DNA from: an uncultured Granulosicoccaceae bacterium
GTDB taxonomy: Bacteria > Pseudomonadota > Gammaproteobacteria > Granulosicoccales > Granulosicoccaceae
Direction: 5' to 3'
Length of the DNA: 32,451 nt
NCBI GenBank assembly: GCA_938041955.1
Contig: CALISD010000072.1
Span: 1 to 32,451 of the forward strand
A model generated the notes under the pieces. That model worked only from the letters and a program-made list of their open reading frames with translations. It made no database searches and was not told where the DNA came from. Numbering within the stretch: position 1 is the first letter of the stretch; every line of letters starts with the position of its first letter. The position numbers and the translations under genes were made by a program. Positions 1 to 7,770 of this stretch are shown one piece after another.

Positions 1-177
1 AAAAGTATCTTCCCCCACCGGGCTTTGTGCAGAGATTGCATTGCTTGCATCAATCACCGGGCGGTACTCAATACATCCATCCTCTGCCAGTACCGCTGGA
101 ATGTTGGCGTGAAATGCTTTGAGCACTTCCGGGCGCTTACCGGGTTTGGTGGTTATTACTGCGATGACATGGATCAT
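1..177 (-). CDS. Antibiotic biosynthesis monooxygenase-fold (YgiN-like) protein, C-terminus outside window
   Basis: The first 59 codons of a minus-strand gene are present; it continues past position 1. The protein begins MIHVIAVITTKPGKRPEVLK and continues with FHANIPAVLAEDGCIEYRPVID. That pattern (short strand, helix containing a Leu-rich stretch, then GCIEY) is typical of the small ferredoxin-like ABM/YgiN family, whose members are usually about 95-100 residues. Such proteins are quinol or aromatic monooxygenases, or heme or small-metabolite binding proteins, so the reaction cannot be told from the fold. The ATG at 177 is preceded by AAGGAA about six bases upstream. It lies 38 bp downstream of the class II aldolase gene on the same strand, so the two are probably co-transcribed. 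Confidence 0.8.
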   Translation of the reverse strand, partial: MIHVIAVITTKPGKRPEVLKAFHANIPAVLAEDGCIEYRPVIDASNAISAQSPVGEDTF

Positions 178-215
178 CCAGGTTCCTTTTAATTAGTTGA
201 AGTATTTGTATTGGA

Positions 216-1016
216 TCAGTCGCGCCAGCCGGGAGTCATGCGATCAAGCATTCGAAGGTAAGCCGGCCATTCTGGTAGCAGCACGTCTGCACCACCTTGC
301 GATGCACCTGACTCAAATTGTTCCCGGGTTTTTGCGACTACTTCGGGGACTGGTCGTTTAAGTGTTGCTCCTCCGGCCACTGCAGCCATGGCCTTGAGTT
401 GCACACCGGCACAATCTTCAAAATGATACAGGCGGGTAAATGCATGTGCGATGCTTTGACCGCAGATCAGAATACCGTGGTTGTAGAGCAGCATTGTATG
501 ATTGCTGGTGCCTAAGTCTTTCACCAGGCTCTCACGTTCGGCAAGATCCAGTGCGATACCTTGAAATTCATGTGTGGCAATTCGCTCGTGAAACATACAA
601 CCCATTTGTGTTAGGGGGATAAAGCCTTCTTCAAGGCAGCAGATGGCCGTGGCGTTTTGTGAGTGGGTGTGCAGGACGCACTGCAGATCAGGTCGTGCGG
701 CGTGAATCGCTGAGTGGATGGTATAGCCGGCGTTGTTGATCGGGTAGGGGCTGTCATCAAGTTTGTTTCCGTCAATATCAATTTTGACGAGGTCACGTGG
801 GCCAATTTCATCGTAGCCGTGACCAAACGGGTTGATCAGCAAGGCCTCGGTGCCGGGAATTCTCGCCGTAATGTGGTTATAAACCTGTGAGGTCCATTGA
901 TAATAATGCACCAGCCGGTAGCTGGCAGCCAGGTCTACACGGGTCTGCCATTCAATGTCACTCATTGAATCGGGTCGGGTACTTGTTGCTGTCTGCGCAT
1001 TGGTATTGCCTGACAT
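216..1016 (-). CDS. Class II aldolase/adducin family protein
   Basis: This 266-aa protein has the class II aldolase/adducin fold. Visible hallmarks are the HTHSQNATAI segment carrying two zinc-ligand-type histidines, a later NHGILICG block with the third histidine, and the N-terminal pattern of helix plus YNHITARIPG that binds the phosphate or carboxylate end in the family. Members include fuculose-1-phosphate aldolase, ribulose-5-phosphate 4-epimerase and many uncharacterised enzymes and decarboxylases. No substrate-specific motif is recognisable here. The first ~20 residues are low-complexity (Ser/Thr/Asn-rich), so the Met at residue 18 could be the real start. It is followed by the ABM-like gene on the same strand and is divergent from a ketopantoate-reductase-like gene, which suggests a small metabolic module acting on a keto- or hydroxy-acid. 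That functional link is inference. Confidence 0.88.
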   Translation of the reverse strand: MSGNTNAQTATSTRPDSMSDIEWQTRVDLAASYRLVHYYQWTSQVYNHITARIPGTEALLINPFGHGYDEIGPRDLVKIDIDGNKLDDSPYPINNAGYTIHSAIHAARPDLQCVLHTHSQNATAICCLEEGFIPLTQMGCMFHERIATHEFQGIALDLAERESLVKDLGTSNHTMLLYNHGILICGQSIAHAFTRLYHFEDCAGVQLKAMAAVAGGATLKRPVPEVVAKTREQFESGASQGGADVLLPEWPAYLRMLDRMTPGWRD

Positions 1017-1141
1017 GCCAGGTCTCCCGCTGAATGCAATGTGGGTGGGCTGGTTTGATCATAATCAACTCATTTGCCTGCCACAAGTGAATCATACGGG
1101 TATGTTAGTCTGATCGTGGATTACAGGCATATGGATCACTG

Positions 1142-2071
1142 ATGCGAGTAGCAATACTTGGCGCCGGGGCGATGGGTTCCTGGTTTGGCGGCCGATTGGC
1201 GGAGTCGGGTACTGATGTTCAACTGTTGACGACCAACAAAGCACACCGGGACGCAATCAATTCAAATGGGTTGATCTTAGACACACAAGGGAGGCGCAGT
1301 ACCATTGTGGTTTTAGCGCGTGCCCCTGAGGAGATTGAAGCGCCGGTTGACCTGATTATATTGCTCACCAAGTCGTTTCAGTCACGTGATGCGATGAATG
1401 CTGTTGCACATGCCATTGGCGAGACTACCCATGTATTGAGTCTGCAAAACGGCTTGGGCAATAGTGAGATTATTGAAGCGTTTTTACCACGTGAGCGTAT
1501 TTTGATTGGCAATACCATGATGCCGGTGGACCGGATTGCCGCTGGTGTTGTCAGAAAGACAGGTAATGGGATCACACGCTTCAGTGGTGTGGTGAGTCAG
1601 GATCTGCCGTTGACAGGGAAAATACTTGATGCGTTCTCTGATACCGATATCGACATCGAGCACGATGAGAGTATTCAAAAAGCGGTATGGGAAAAAGTGG
1701 CGTTTAATGCGGGTATGAATGCGGTGTGTGCGCTGGCCCGCGGTACCCCTGGCAATATCGGTGCTGCGACAGGGGCGATAGAGTTAGTGAAACAGGTGGC
1801 AGCGGAAGTCGCCGCTGTTGGTTTGACACAGGGGGTTGTACTTGACCTCGATTCAGTCAATCAGACAATTGAATACGCTTGTGCGAATCACAAGAATCAC
1901 CAGCCGTCGATGCTTCAGGATTTACTGGCGGGCAAGCGTACTGAGGTTGACGCGTTAAACGGGGCAATAGTCACCATTGCAGCAGGCGCCGGGGTGCCGG
2001 TGCCTTTGAATGAGGTTCTATTCACGCTTATTAAAATGGCGGAAGACTCCTCAACCACAGGCGGTGGGTAG
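1142..2071 (+). CDS. panE: 2-dehydropantoate 2-reductase (ketopantoate reductase) family protein
   Basis: The 309-aa protein starts with a Rossmann dinucleotide-binding loop (AILGAGAMGSWFGGRL, residues 4-19), as in NADPH-dependent ketopantoate reductase. Other family marks are LQNGLGN near residue 101, KAVWEKVAFNAGMNAVCAL (the conserved Lys and Asn that bind substrate) around residues 180-198, and MLQDLLAGKRTEVDALNG (the C-terminal acidic substrate-binding segment). Length fits the family (about 290-320). True PanE makes pantoate for coenzyme A, but many genomes carry paralogues acting on other 2-keto acids. Its position opposite a class II aldolase leaves open a catabolic role, so the symbol is provisional. 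The divergent gap of 125 bp (1017-1141) must hold both promoters; I see no clear operator there beyond a short TTGAT-N4-ATCAA repeat. Confidence 0.85.
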   Translation: MRVAILGAGAMGSWFGGRLAESGTDVQLLTTNKAHRDAINSNGLILDTQGRRSTIVVLARAPEEIEAPVDLIILLTKSFQSRDAMNAVAHAIGETTHVLSLQNGLGNSEIIEAFLPRERILIGNTMMPVDRIAAGVVRKTGNGITRFSGVVSQDLPLTGKILDAFSDTDIDIEHDESIQKAVWEKVAFNAGMNAVCALARGTPGNIGAATGAIELVKQVAAEVAAVGLTQGVVLDLDSVNQTIEYACANHKNHQPSMLQDLLAGKRTEVDALNGAIVTIAAGAGVPVPLNEVLFTLIKMAEDSSTTGGG

Positions 2072-2131
2072 CTGCAGCAGGGAATGGCTTGACGTTAGTG
2101 CTTTAAATCGTCAAATGTGATCGTATATTGA

Positions 2132-2146
2132 ATATTAACGTAATAT
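2132..2146. promoter_or_regulatory. AT-rich perfect palindrome overlapping a likely -10 of the peroxiredoxin gene
   Basis: Arms ATATTA and TAATAT are separated by three bases. TATAGT, a good -10 match, begins at 2144 and overlaps the right arm, about 60 bp before the peroxiredoxin start. No convincing -35 lies at the right distance. A repressor or redox-regulator site is possible, but AT-rich palindromes arise easily by chance. Confidence 0.3.
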
Positions 2147-2209
2147 AGTAAACACGGTGGGTTGCCTCGGTATTCCCGCTTCATTAACAAATAATTGATG
2201 GGGAAAATG

Positions 2210-2863
2210 ATGAGCTTAAGAATTAACGATACCGTACCTGACTTCACTGCCGAGACCGATCAGGGAACCATTAACTTTCATGACTGGATCGGTGACAGCT
2301 GGGCCATTTTGTTTTCACACCCTAAAGATTTTACGCCGGTATGTACTACCGAGTTTGCAGCAGTTTCGCAACTGGCACAAGAATGGGCAAAAAGAAACAC
2401 CCGTGTTATTGGTGTGTCTGTTGATAGTGCCGCAGATCATAAAAAGTGGAAAAATGATATTGAGTCTTTTGCTGCTACAGATGCTGCCTTCCCGATTATC
2501 GCCGATGAAGAATTGGCGGTGGCAAAACTATTCGACATGCTTCCGGCTGAAGCGTATATGCCCGATGGGCGAACACCGGCAGACAGTGCCACAGTGCGTT
2601 CTGTATTTATCATTGGTCCGGATAAACAGCTTAAGCTGAGTATGACTTACCCGATGACGGTAGGGCGTAACTTTGCAGAAGTACTGCGGGCACTTGACGG
2701 TTTGCAAACCACTGCCGCTAACGGTGTGGCGACCCCTGCAAACTGGGAAGTCGGGCAAGATGTTATTATTCCGCCAACGGTCAGTGATGCCGATGCTAAA
2801 GCCAAGTTTGGATCCTTCGATACGGTATTTCCCTATTTGCGCTTCACGAAAGCCCCGAAATAG
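2210..2863 (+). CDS. 1-Cys peroxiredoxin (Prx6/AhpC-TSA family)
   Basis: This is a cytosolic thiol peroxidase that reduces hydrogen peroxide and organic hydroperoxides. The peroxidatic motif is FSHPKDFTPVCTTE, with Cys45 and Thr42 (numbered from MSLRIND). Cys45 is the only cysteine in the protein, so no resolving cysteine exists and the enzyme must be recycled by an external thiol. The long C-terminal domain (about residues 150-217, with PANW and FPYLRF) is typical of the Prx6 group, and 217 aa is a normal family length. The reading frame also opens at 2195 (TTG), 2198 and 2207. I chose the ATG at 2210 because GATGGGG lies at the right distance upstream and the family starts with this sequence. 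The gene stands alone between two unrelated genes. Confidence 0.93.
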   Translation: MSLRINDTVPDFTAETDQGTINFHDWIGDSWAILFSHPKDFTPVCTTEFAAVSQLAQEWAKRNTRVIGVSVDSAADHKKWKNDIESFAATDAAFPIIADEELAVAKLFDMLPAEAYMPDGRTPADSATVRSVFIIGPDKQLKLSMTYPMTVGRNFAEVLRALDGLQTTAANGVATPANWEVGQDVIIPPTVSDADAKAKFGSFDTVFPYLRFTKAPK

Positions 2864-2880
2864 TTTTCATTAAGCGGGGC

Positions 2881-3227
2881 ATCTATCCTGAGATGGCAGC
2901 GATCTATGGGTGTTTGTGTGGGGGGAGTAGGCGCAAAGCGTATGCAACAATACTCTGGAGTGAAAGCGCGAGGTATGCGTGGCAAGGGTATCCTCTTAGG
3001 TGAGGCGGGGTACGTCGTATAGGACTGTCTTTCGGTGGATCGCTATGCCCCCTACGAGAGTGTGTTCTATCGGAAAGCCGACGCGTTAGCGAGTGGCAAG
3101 CCATGCAGGTAAAGCTCTTTGCAGTACTACAGAGGCTCAAACGAATTGACTTGATCCACTCGGTAACACGCGGGCTTCCTGAGGGTATAGATGCCCTGGG
3201 TGCTTATCGCTAACCTTTGATACCAGT
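2881..3227. other. Long intergenic region containing one copy of a dispersed repeat
   Basis: About 350 bp without a credible gene. Short frames on either strand have no recognisable protein pattern and no ribosome binding site. Positions 3078-3102 are the reverse complement of 15029-15053 with 23 of 25 matches, and a further TTTCC beyond that also matches, so the region carries a copy of a dispersed non-coding repeat. No promoter with good -35 and -10 boxes for the downstream lipoprotein gene was seen. Confidence 0.6.
3078..3102 (-). repeat. Dispersed intergenic repeat, copy A
   Basis: Read on the minus strand, this 25-base segment matches 15029-15053 at 23 positions. The similarity then weakens but continues through a TTTCC. 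It lies outside any convincing gene. A third, more diverged relative is at about 23551-23582. Confidence 0.6.
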
Positions 3228-4166
3228 GTGAATAAGATAAAGAAAACAGGTGTGACTTTTTCTATCGCCATCGGGCTTTTGCTTATGGTGGCGGGTTGTC
3301 AGGTGCTGCGTAATTCTCAGGGGCCGGCGCTTACCGCTCCCGCCGCGGACTTATTGCGTGTAGCGACCTACAATGTTCACTACATTGCCCTGAGCCGAAA
3401 AGCAGGCGCCTGGGGGACTGATCACTGGGAGCGCCGTAAAGCACCGCTGAATGCAGCGTTTGAGGCGCTAGGTGCTGATATAGTCGCCATGCAGGAGATG
3501 GAAAGCTTTGGTGGTGGCAACGGCGACACCATAAACCTGGCCCGTACCTGGCTGGCTGCGAATAACCCGGACTATAGTGTGGCGGCGATAGGTGACTGGA
3601 AAACGTTTCCGTCGACGCAACCAGTTTTCTATAAACATGATAAGTATGCAGTGGAGGATCAGGGCTGGTTCTTTTTCTCAGAAACACCTGATGAAATCTA
3701 TTCACGAACTTTTAACGGGTCGTATCCGGCCTTTGCTTCATGGGTCAGGTTCCGCCAGATTGAGTCCGAATGCATATTCAGTGTAGTGAATGTTCATGTC
3801 GATTATTCCAGCCGCGACAACAGAACAAAGTCGGTTGATCTTATTGTTTCCAGAATAAAACCCTGGATCGATAGAGGACAAAAAGTGCTGTTCCTCGGAG
3901 ATCTCAATGCCCGGTTGGGTTCGAGCTTGCACAAAAGACTGGAATCCGTCGGCTTGCAATTCGCGCCGGTGCGAGGGTCAACTTTTCACTTCAACCGCGG
4001 CATCAATTTGTTTGGTGCAATCGATCATATCGGGTACACAAATACTATCCGGCCAGTCGGTGAGCCCGCAGTGTTACGTGACAAGTTCGGTGATGTGTGG
4101 CCGACTGATCATTATCCGGTAGTTGCAGACCTGCGACTATCAACGCAAAACGATTGCCGCGAATAA
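3228..4166 (+). CDS. Endonuclease/exonuclease/phosphatase-family lipoprotein
   Basis: This 312-aa protein has a lipoprotein signal: basic MNKIKK, a hydrophobic core, and a lipobox VAGC with Cys24. The residue after Cys is Gln, which favours outer-membrane sorting. The mature part is an EEP (DNase I-like) domain: RVATYNVHY, MQEME (metal-binding Glu), VNVHVDY, FLGDLNA (catalytic Asp and Asn) and the C-terminal WPTDHYPVVADL with the Asp-His pair. All expected catalytic positions are therefore present. Families with this fold cleave nucleic acids, phospholipids or inositol phosphates; a periplasm-facing lipoprotein could act on extracellular DNA or on lipids, and the sequence does not decide. The start is GTG at 3228 with a weak ribosome binding site. 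It converges with the LacI-type gene. Confidence 0.88.
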   Translation: MNKIKKTGVTFSIAIGLLLMVAGCQVLRNSQGPALTAPAADLLRVATYNVHYIALSRKAGAWGTDHWERRKAPLNAAFEALGADIVAMQEMESFGGGNGDTINLARTWLAANNPDYSVAAIGDWKTFPSTQPVFYKHDKYAVEDQGWFFFSETPDEIYSRTFNGSYPAFASWVRFRQIESECIFSVVNVHVDYSSRDNRTKSVDLIVSRIKPWIDRGQKVLFLGDLNARLGSSLHKRLESVGLQFAPVRGSTFHFNRGINLFGAIDHIGYTNTIRPVGEPAVLRDKFGDVWPTDHYPVVADLRLSTQNDCRE

Positions 4167-4174
4167 TGATCACA

Positions 4175-4209
4175 GACTTAAGTGTTGCTTGTGAACATAG
4201 TGTTAAGTC
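4175..4209. terminator. Possible bidirectional terminator hairpin between convergent genes
   Basis: A perfect 7-bp inverted repeat (GACTTAA and TTAAGTC) encloses a 21-base loop that holds a second small pairing (TGTT with AACA). It lies between the convergent stop codons of the lipoprotein gene and the LacI-type gene. No T-tract follows on either strand, so intrinsic termination is uncertain. Confidence 0.3.
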
Positions 4210-4215
4210 AGTGCC

Positions 4216-5259
4216 TTAGTCGACATGATTAACGGCGACCAGATTTTCCTTCAGTACAATTTCAATACGCACTTTTTCCTGTCCCCGATGAATCTCCAAA
4301 CGATCGCTTTTCGCGCGTAGAACACGGATGGCGCTGCGTACTATGTGCCCGATATTCTGCGTTATTACGGCGTCAAATGTGCCTGTTTCCAGCGCCGATC
4401 GATTATACGGAGTGAGTTCATGTGCGATAACGACGAAATCATCAGTGTTATGGCATTGAGACAGTGTGTCACCAAGTTGCTGATTGCCGGAGCTAAGCGA
4501 ATAGATCCCATGTACATCGTTGTGGAGTTGCAGGGTCTGATTTATAGCGCGGCGAATACGTTGTGCGTCGTCGTGGCCTTCAATAGTAGGGAGGACTTCC
4601 AGGTGCGGAAACTGCTTCTGCATAACATCATCGAAACCGCTCCTTCGTTCGACACTGTCATGGGATTGCATCGAGCGCGATAGGACTAAAATTTTACCCG
4701 GAGCGCGGCCGGCAAATCGACCCATTAACACCCCGGCGGTTTTGCCTGCTGCAATATTATCGATGCCTACAAAGTGGTCGCAGATGGTATTTGGCAAGGT
4801 GGAGACTATCGCTACTACCGGTATACCTGATTCCTTGAGTTGTCGCACTGCGTCGCGCAGGAGTGGCGTTTCAGGGGCCATGATAGCGATGCCGTCAACG
4901 GCACTTTCGGATAAGGCATGGAGTGTTCGGACCAGCGCATGTGGATCTTCGGCCGCTACCGGAAGGAGTTCAATCTCTGTTCGTTCGTTAAGTGCACGGC
5001 TTGCGCTATCAAGCACTTCGGTGGCAAGTGCCTGCTGAAATTGACCGCCGTGTTCCGGTATCACAAAAGCCATGCGGTACATGCGCTTTTTAGCCAGATT
5101 GGCGGCAGAGAGGTCACGCACATAGGCCAGCTTTTTAGCTGCCGCACTGACTCTGGATACGGTCCCATCACTGACACCGGCGCGCCCGTTGAGCACCCGG
5201 TCAACCGTTGCGGGACTGACTCCTGCCTCGCGGGCTATGTCAACAATCTTGGGTCTCAT
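4216..5259 (-). CDS. LacI-family transcriptional regulator of the adjacent sugar operon
   Basis: The 347-aa protein starts with a LacI helix-turn-helix: MRPKIVDIAREAGVSPATVD followed by RVLNGRAGVS, where hinge-type residues follow the recognition helix. A periplasmic-binding-protein-like effector domain occupies residues ~60-340 (MAFVIPEHGGQFQQAL, DGIAIMAPETP, GIPVVAIVSTLPN, HFVGIDNIAAGKTAG), as in sugar-sensing repressors. The frame stays open to an ATG at 5313, but that start would put the strong palindrome at 5296-5313 inside the coding region. Family members begin just before the helix-turn-helix, so I placed the start at 5259, although no clear Shine-Dalgarno precedes it. It is divergent from the ABC-transporter operon and is very probably its repressor, relieved by the transported sugar or an intermediate. 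Confidence 0.9.
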   Translation of the reverse strand: MRPKIVDIAREAGVSPATVDRVLNGRAGVSDGTVSRVSAAAKKLAYVRDLSAANLAKKRMYRMAFVIPEHGGQFQQALATEVLDSASRALNERTEIELLPVAAEDPHALVRTLHALSESAVDGIAIMAPETPLLRDAVRQLKESGIPVVAIVSTLPNTICDHFVGIDNIAAGKTAGVLMGRFAGRAPGKILVLSRSMQSHDSVERRSGFDDVMQKQFPHLEVLPTIEGHDDAQRIRRAINQTLQLHNDVHGIYSLSSGNQQLGDTLSQCHNTDDFVVIAHELTPYNRSALETGTFDAVITQNIGHIVRSAIRVLRAKSDRLEIHRGQEKVRIEIVLKENLVAVNHVD

Positions 5260-5290
5260 CGGTGTCTGGCAGTGTTGATCGAATTTCGTT

Positions 5291-5319
5291 TTGACATGAG
5301 GTACGTACCTCATTACGAT
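5291..5319 (+). promoter_or_regulatory. Sugar-operon promoter with LacI-type operator in the spacer
   Basis: A consensus -35 box TTGACA (5291-5296) is followed, after exactly 17 bases, by a -10 box TACGAT (5314-5319, four of six matches). The spacer is almost wholly the perfect 18-bp palindrome ATGAGGTACGTACCTCAT (5296-5313), centred on CG as LacI-family operators usually are. A repressor bound there would block RNA polymerase. It is about 100 bp upstream of the binding-protein gene. The same palindrome could also serve the divergent regulator gene (autoregulation). Confidence 0.75.
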
Positions 5320-5422
5320 GGTATCACGATGAATCGTTTGGCTTGTAGGGGTTATTCAATCATCTGAAGCATGGGGCGGCAGGTTAGCTGCCCGGTTAAA
5401 TACAAAATACTGAGGAGGAGAT

Positions 5423-6739
5423 ATGAAACTCAAACGACTGGCGTCTGCTGCGCTAATCTTGGGTACTGGGTACGCTGCGTCGCCTGTCATGGCGGACGAT
5501 CTAACGCTTTGCTGGGCGGCCTGGGATCCGGCCAATGCTCTGGTTGAATTGAGCAAAGATTTCGAAGCACAAAGTGGCCACAACATGAGCTTCGAGTTTG
5601 TGCCCTGGCCGAATTTTGCCGACCGCATGTTAAACGAATTAAATTCCGGCGGTAAATTGTGCGACCTGCTAATCGGCGATAGTCAATGGATTGGGGGCGG
5701 TGCTGAGGCGGGTCACTATGTGAAGCTGAATGACTTCTTTGACAGCGAAAAAATAAGCATGGACGATTTCGCTCCGGCCACAGTTTACGCCTATTCAACA
5801 TGGCCCAAAGGTACGCCAAACTACTATGCACTACCTGCAATGGGTGATGCTAACGGTTGGTTTTACCGTAAGGACTGGTTTGAAAGAGAAGATCTTAAAG
5901 CAGAATACAAGGCCAGCACAGGCAATGAACTCGGTGAGCCCAAATCGCAGAAAGAGTTAATGGAAGTGGCCAAGTTTTTCCAGGAGCGTGAGATCGATGG
6001 AAAGAAAGTCTACGGCGCATCTATTTTCACAGAGCGTGGCTCGGAAGGTATTACCATGGGGGCGACCAGCGCGTTATATCCGTGGGGCTTTAAGTATGAA
6101 AACACGCCCGGCAAATACGATATGGAAGGTGCGGTCAATTCACCTGAAGCGGTAGAGGCACTGGAATTTTACAAAGGCCTTTATGATTGCTGTACACCAC
6201 CCGGGTACACTGACTCCTATATGGGTGAAAGCCTGGATGCGTTTAAGTCAGGGCAGGTTGCCATGGCGATGAACTGGTTTGCTTTTTTCCCGGGGCTATA
6301 TGCTGACCCGGATACCGGTGGCGATAAAATCGACTTCTTTGTAAACCCTCCGCAGAATCAAGCGGGTTCTACACTGGGTGGCCAGGGAATCTCGGTGATC
6401 AGTTACTCTGAAAATCAAGAGGCATCGCTTGAATACATCAAATGGTTTGCGCAGCCTGACGTACAGGCCAAGTGGTGGTCAATGGGTGGCTACTCTGCAC
6501 ATAATTCGGTTTTGAACGACCCGGGCTTCAAAGACAGTCAGCCATTCGCAGGGGACTTCCTGGTCGCCATGGATGCGGTGCAGGACTTCTGGCAGGAGCC
6601 GGCCTATGCAGAATTGCTATTGGCAATGCAAAAAAGGCTGCATGATTATGTCGTTGCCGATAAAGGCACCGCTAAAGAGGCATTGGATGCTTTGATCGAA
6701 GACTGGACCGAAGTCTTCGAAGATGAAGGCAAGCTCTAA
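5423..6739 (+). CDS. Sugar ABC transporter substrate-binding protein (CUT1 type)
   Basis: This 438-aa periplasmic binding protein delivers a sugar or polyol to the permease pair encoded downstream. A signal peptide is clear: MKLKR, a hydrophobic core, and a likely cleavage after Ala24 (PVMA/DD). The mature part follows the family 1 extracellular solute-binding layout (ELSKDFEAQSGH, DLLIGDSQW, AMNWFAFFPG, ISYSENQEASLEYIKWF). Aromatic residues near the expected pocket (WAAWD, FVPWPNF) suit stacking on a sugar ring. A strong GAGGAGAT ribosome binding site precedes the ATG. It is the first gene of the operon and is followed by a hairpin, which is a common arrangement for expressing the binding protein above its permeases. 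The ligand is not deducible; the DAK-type kinase downstream suggests a short-chain sugar or polyol. Confidence 0.92.
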   Translation: MKLKRLASAALILGTGYAASPVMADDLTLCWAAWDPANALVELSKDFEAQSGHNMSFEFVPWPNFADRMLNELNSGGKLCDLLIGDSQWIGGGAEAGHYVKLNDFFDSEKISMDDFAPATVYAYSTWPKGTPNYYALPAMGDANGWFYRKDWFEREDLKAEYKASTGNELGEPKSQKELMEVAKFFQEREIDGKKVYGASIFTERGSEGITMGATSALYPWGFKYENTPGKYDMEGAVNSPEAVEALEFYKGLYDCCTPPGYTDSYMGESLDAFKSGQVAMAMNWFAFFPGLYADPDTGGDKIDFFVNPPQNQAGSTLGGQGISVISYSENQEASLEYIKWFAQPDVQAKWWSMGGYSAHNSVLNDPGFKDSQPFAGDFLVAMDAVQDFWQEPAYAELLLAMQKRLHDYVVADKGTAKEALDALIEDWTEVFEDEGKL

Positions 6740-6752
6740 GCGCTACCTCGAA

Positions 6753-6779
6753 TTCGCCCTTCCATTGTGGTTGGGCGAA
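6753..6779 (+). promoter_or_regulatory. Intercistronic hairpin after the binding-protein gene
   Basis: TTCGCCC (6753-6759) pairs with GGGCGAA (6773-6779). Within the loop CCA pairs with TGG around TTG, leaving a symmetrical TT/TT internal loop. No T-run follows. Such hairpins after sugar-binding-protein genes usually protect the upstream mRNA or partly attenuate transcription, raising binding protein relative to permease. Confidence 0.6.
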
Positions 6780-6822
6780 CTTTCCCCGTGATTTATCTTA
6801 TCGATTGTCGTGAGCTTCCGGT

Positions 6823-7770
6823 ATGTCATTAGATCCTGTCGAACAGGCAGCGCGTGCAACTCCTGTTACTGTTGCAAAAAAAATTAGAGGTTTGTCTGAC
6901 AGGGCGATAGCGTGGATCTTCGTTGGCCCGACAATACTTTTGCTTCTTGCGATCAATATCTTCCCGCTGATCTGGACGATCAACCTGAGCTTTACCAACT
7001 ATAAGGCTAATCGGCCCAACCGACCGGTTGAATATGTTGGATTGAGGAACTACGAACGCATTCTTAATGACTCTGATATCTGGTTGAACATGCAGGCCAC
7101 TGCGCACTTTCTAGTTTGGACAATAGTATTCCAGGTGCTGATAGGCTTTACGCTGGCGTGGTTGATTAACCGGAAATTTAAAGGCAACGATTTATGGACC
7201 ACGATCATTGTATTGCCAATGATGCTGTCGCCGGCGGTGGTCGGGAATTTCTGGACCTTCTTTTATCAGCCACAGATAGGATTATTTAACTATGTGGTGA
7301 GTTTTTTTACCGGTGCCGATCCGTCCTCATTTGAAATGCTTGGCTCGGTAGATCTTGCTCCCTGGGCGATCGTGATTGTGGATACCTGGATGTGGACGCC
7401 GTTTGTCATGTTGATTTGTCTGGCGGGTTTGCGTTCGATACCCAACTACATTTATGAAGCGGCGGCCATTGATCGGGCTTCCAAGTGGCGTCAGTTCTGG
7501 ACTATCACTATACCGATGGTGTTGCCGTTTTTAATGCTTGCGGTGTTGTTTCGCGGCATCGAGAACTTCAAGATGTTTGATCTTGTGGTGCAACTTACCG
7601 GCGGTGGACCAGGCTCCACTACTGAACTCGCATCAATTAATCTTAAACGCGAAGCTTTTGAAAAATGGCGCACCGGGTACTCATCGGCATTTGCGATTAT
7701 CCTCTTTGTGACTGTATTTGGATTAGCCAGTATTTATGTCAAGGCACTTAACAAGGTGAAAGAACGGTGA
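6823..7770 (+). CDS. Sugar ABC transporter permease (MalF-like)
   Basis: This 315-aa inner-membrane permease has about six transmembrane helices, beginning with IAWIFVGPTILLLLAINIFP around residues 29-48. The cytoplasmic EAA loop that contacts the ATPase is YEAAAIDRASKWRQFWTITI followed by PMVLP, near residues 210-235. The order and size match CUT1 carbohydrate importers. It lies 83 bp after the binding-protein gene (the gap holds the hairpin) and its last four bases overlap the GTG start of the second permease, so the two are translationally coupled. Its ribosome binding site is weak. Confidence 0.92.
   Translation: MSLDPVEQAARATPVTVAKKIRGLSDRAIAWIFVGPTILLLLAINIFPLIWTINLSFTNYKANRPNRPVEYVGLRNYERILNDSDIWLNMQATAHFLVWTIVFQVLIGFTLAWLINRKFKGNDLWTTIIVLPMMLSPAVVGNFWTFFYQPQIGLFNYVVSFFTGADPSSFEMLGSVDLAPWAIVIVDTWMWTPFVMLICLAGLRSIPNYIYEAAAIDRASKWRQFWTITIPMVLPFLMLAVLFRGIENFKMFDLVVQLTGGGPGSTTELASINLKREAFEKWRTGYSSAFAIILFVTVFGLASIYVKALNKVKER

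Noticed and set aside
1052..1068. TTGAT-N4-ATCAA repeat in the divergent gap of the aldolase and reductase genes
   Set aside because: Arms are only five bases and AT-rich; a chance occurrence is likely and no promoter boxes align with it.
2852..2880. GCCCCG and CGGGGC inverted repeat around the peroxiredoxin stop codon
   Set aside because: The loop is 17 bases, the left arm is in coding sequence and no T-tract follows, so it is not a convincing terminator.
2904..3140. Minus-strand frame of 78 codons in the long gap after the peroxiredoxin gene
   Set aside because: It covers a dispersed repeat, is rich in Ser, Arg, His and Pro in a way typical of non-coding frames, has no ribosome binding site and no recognisable domain.
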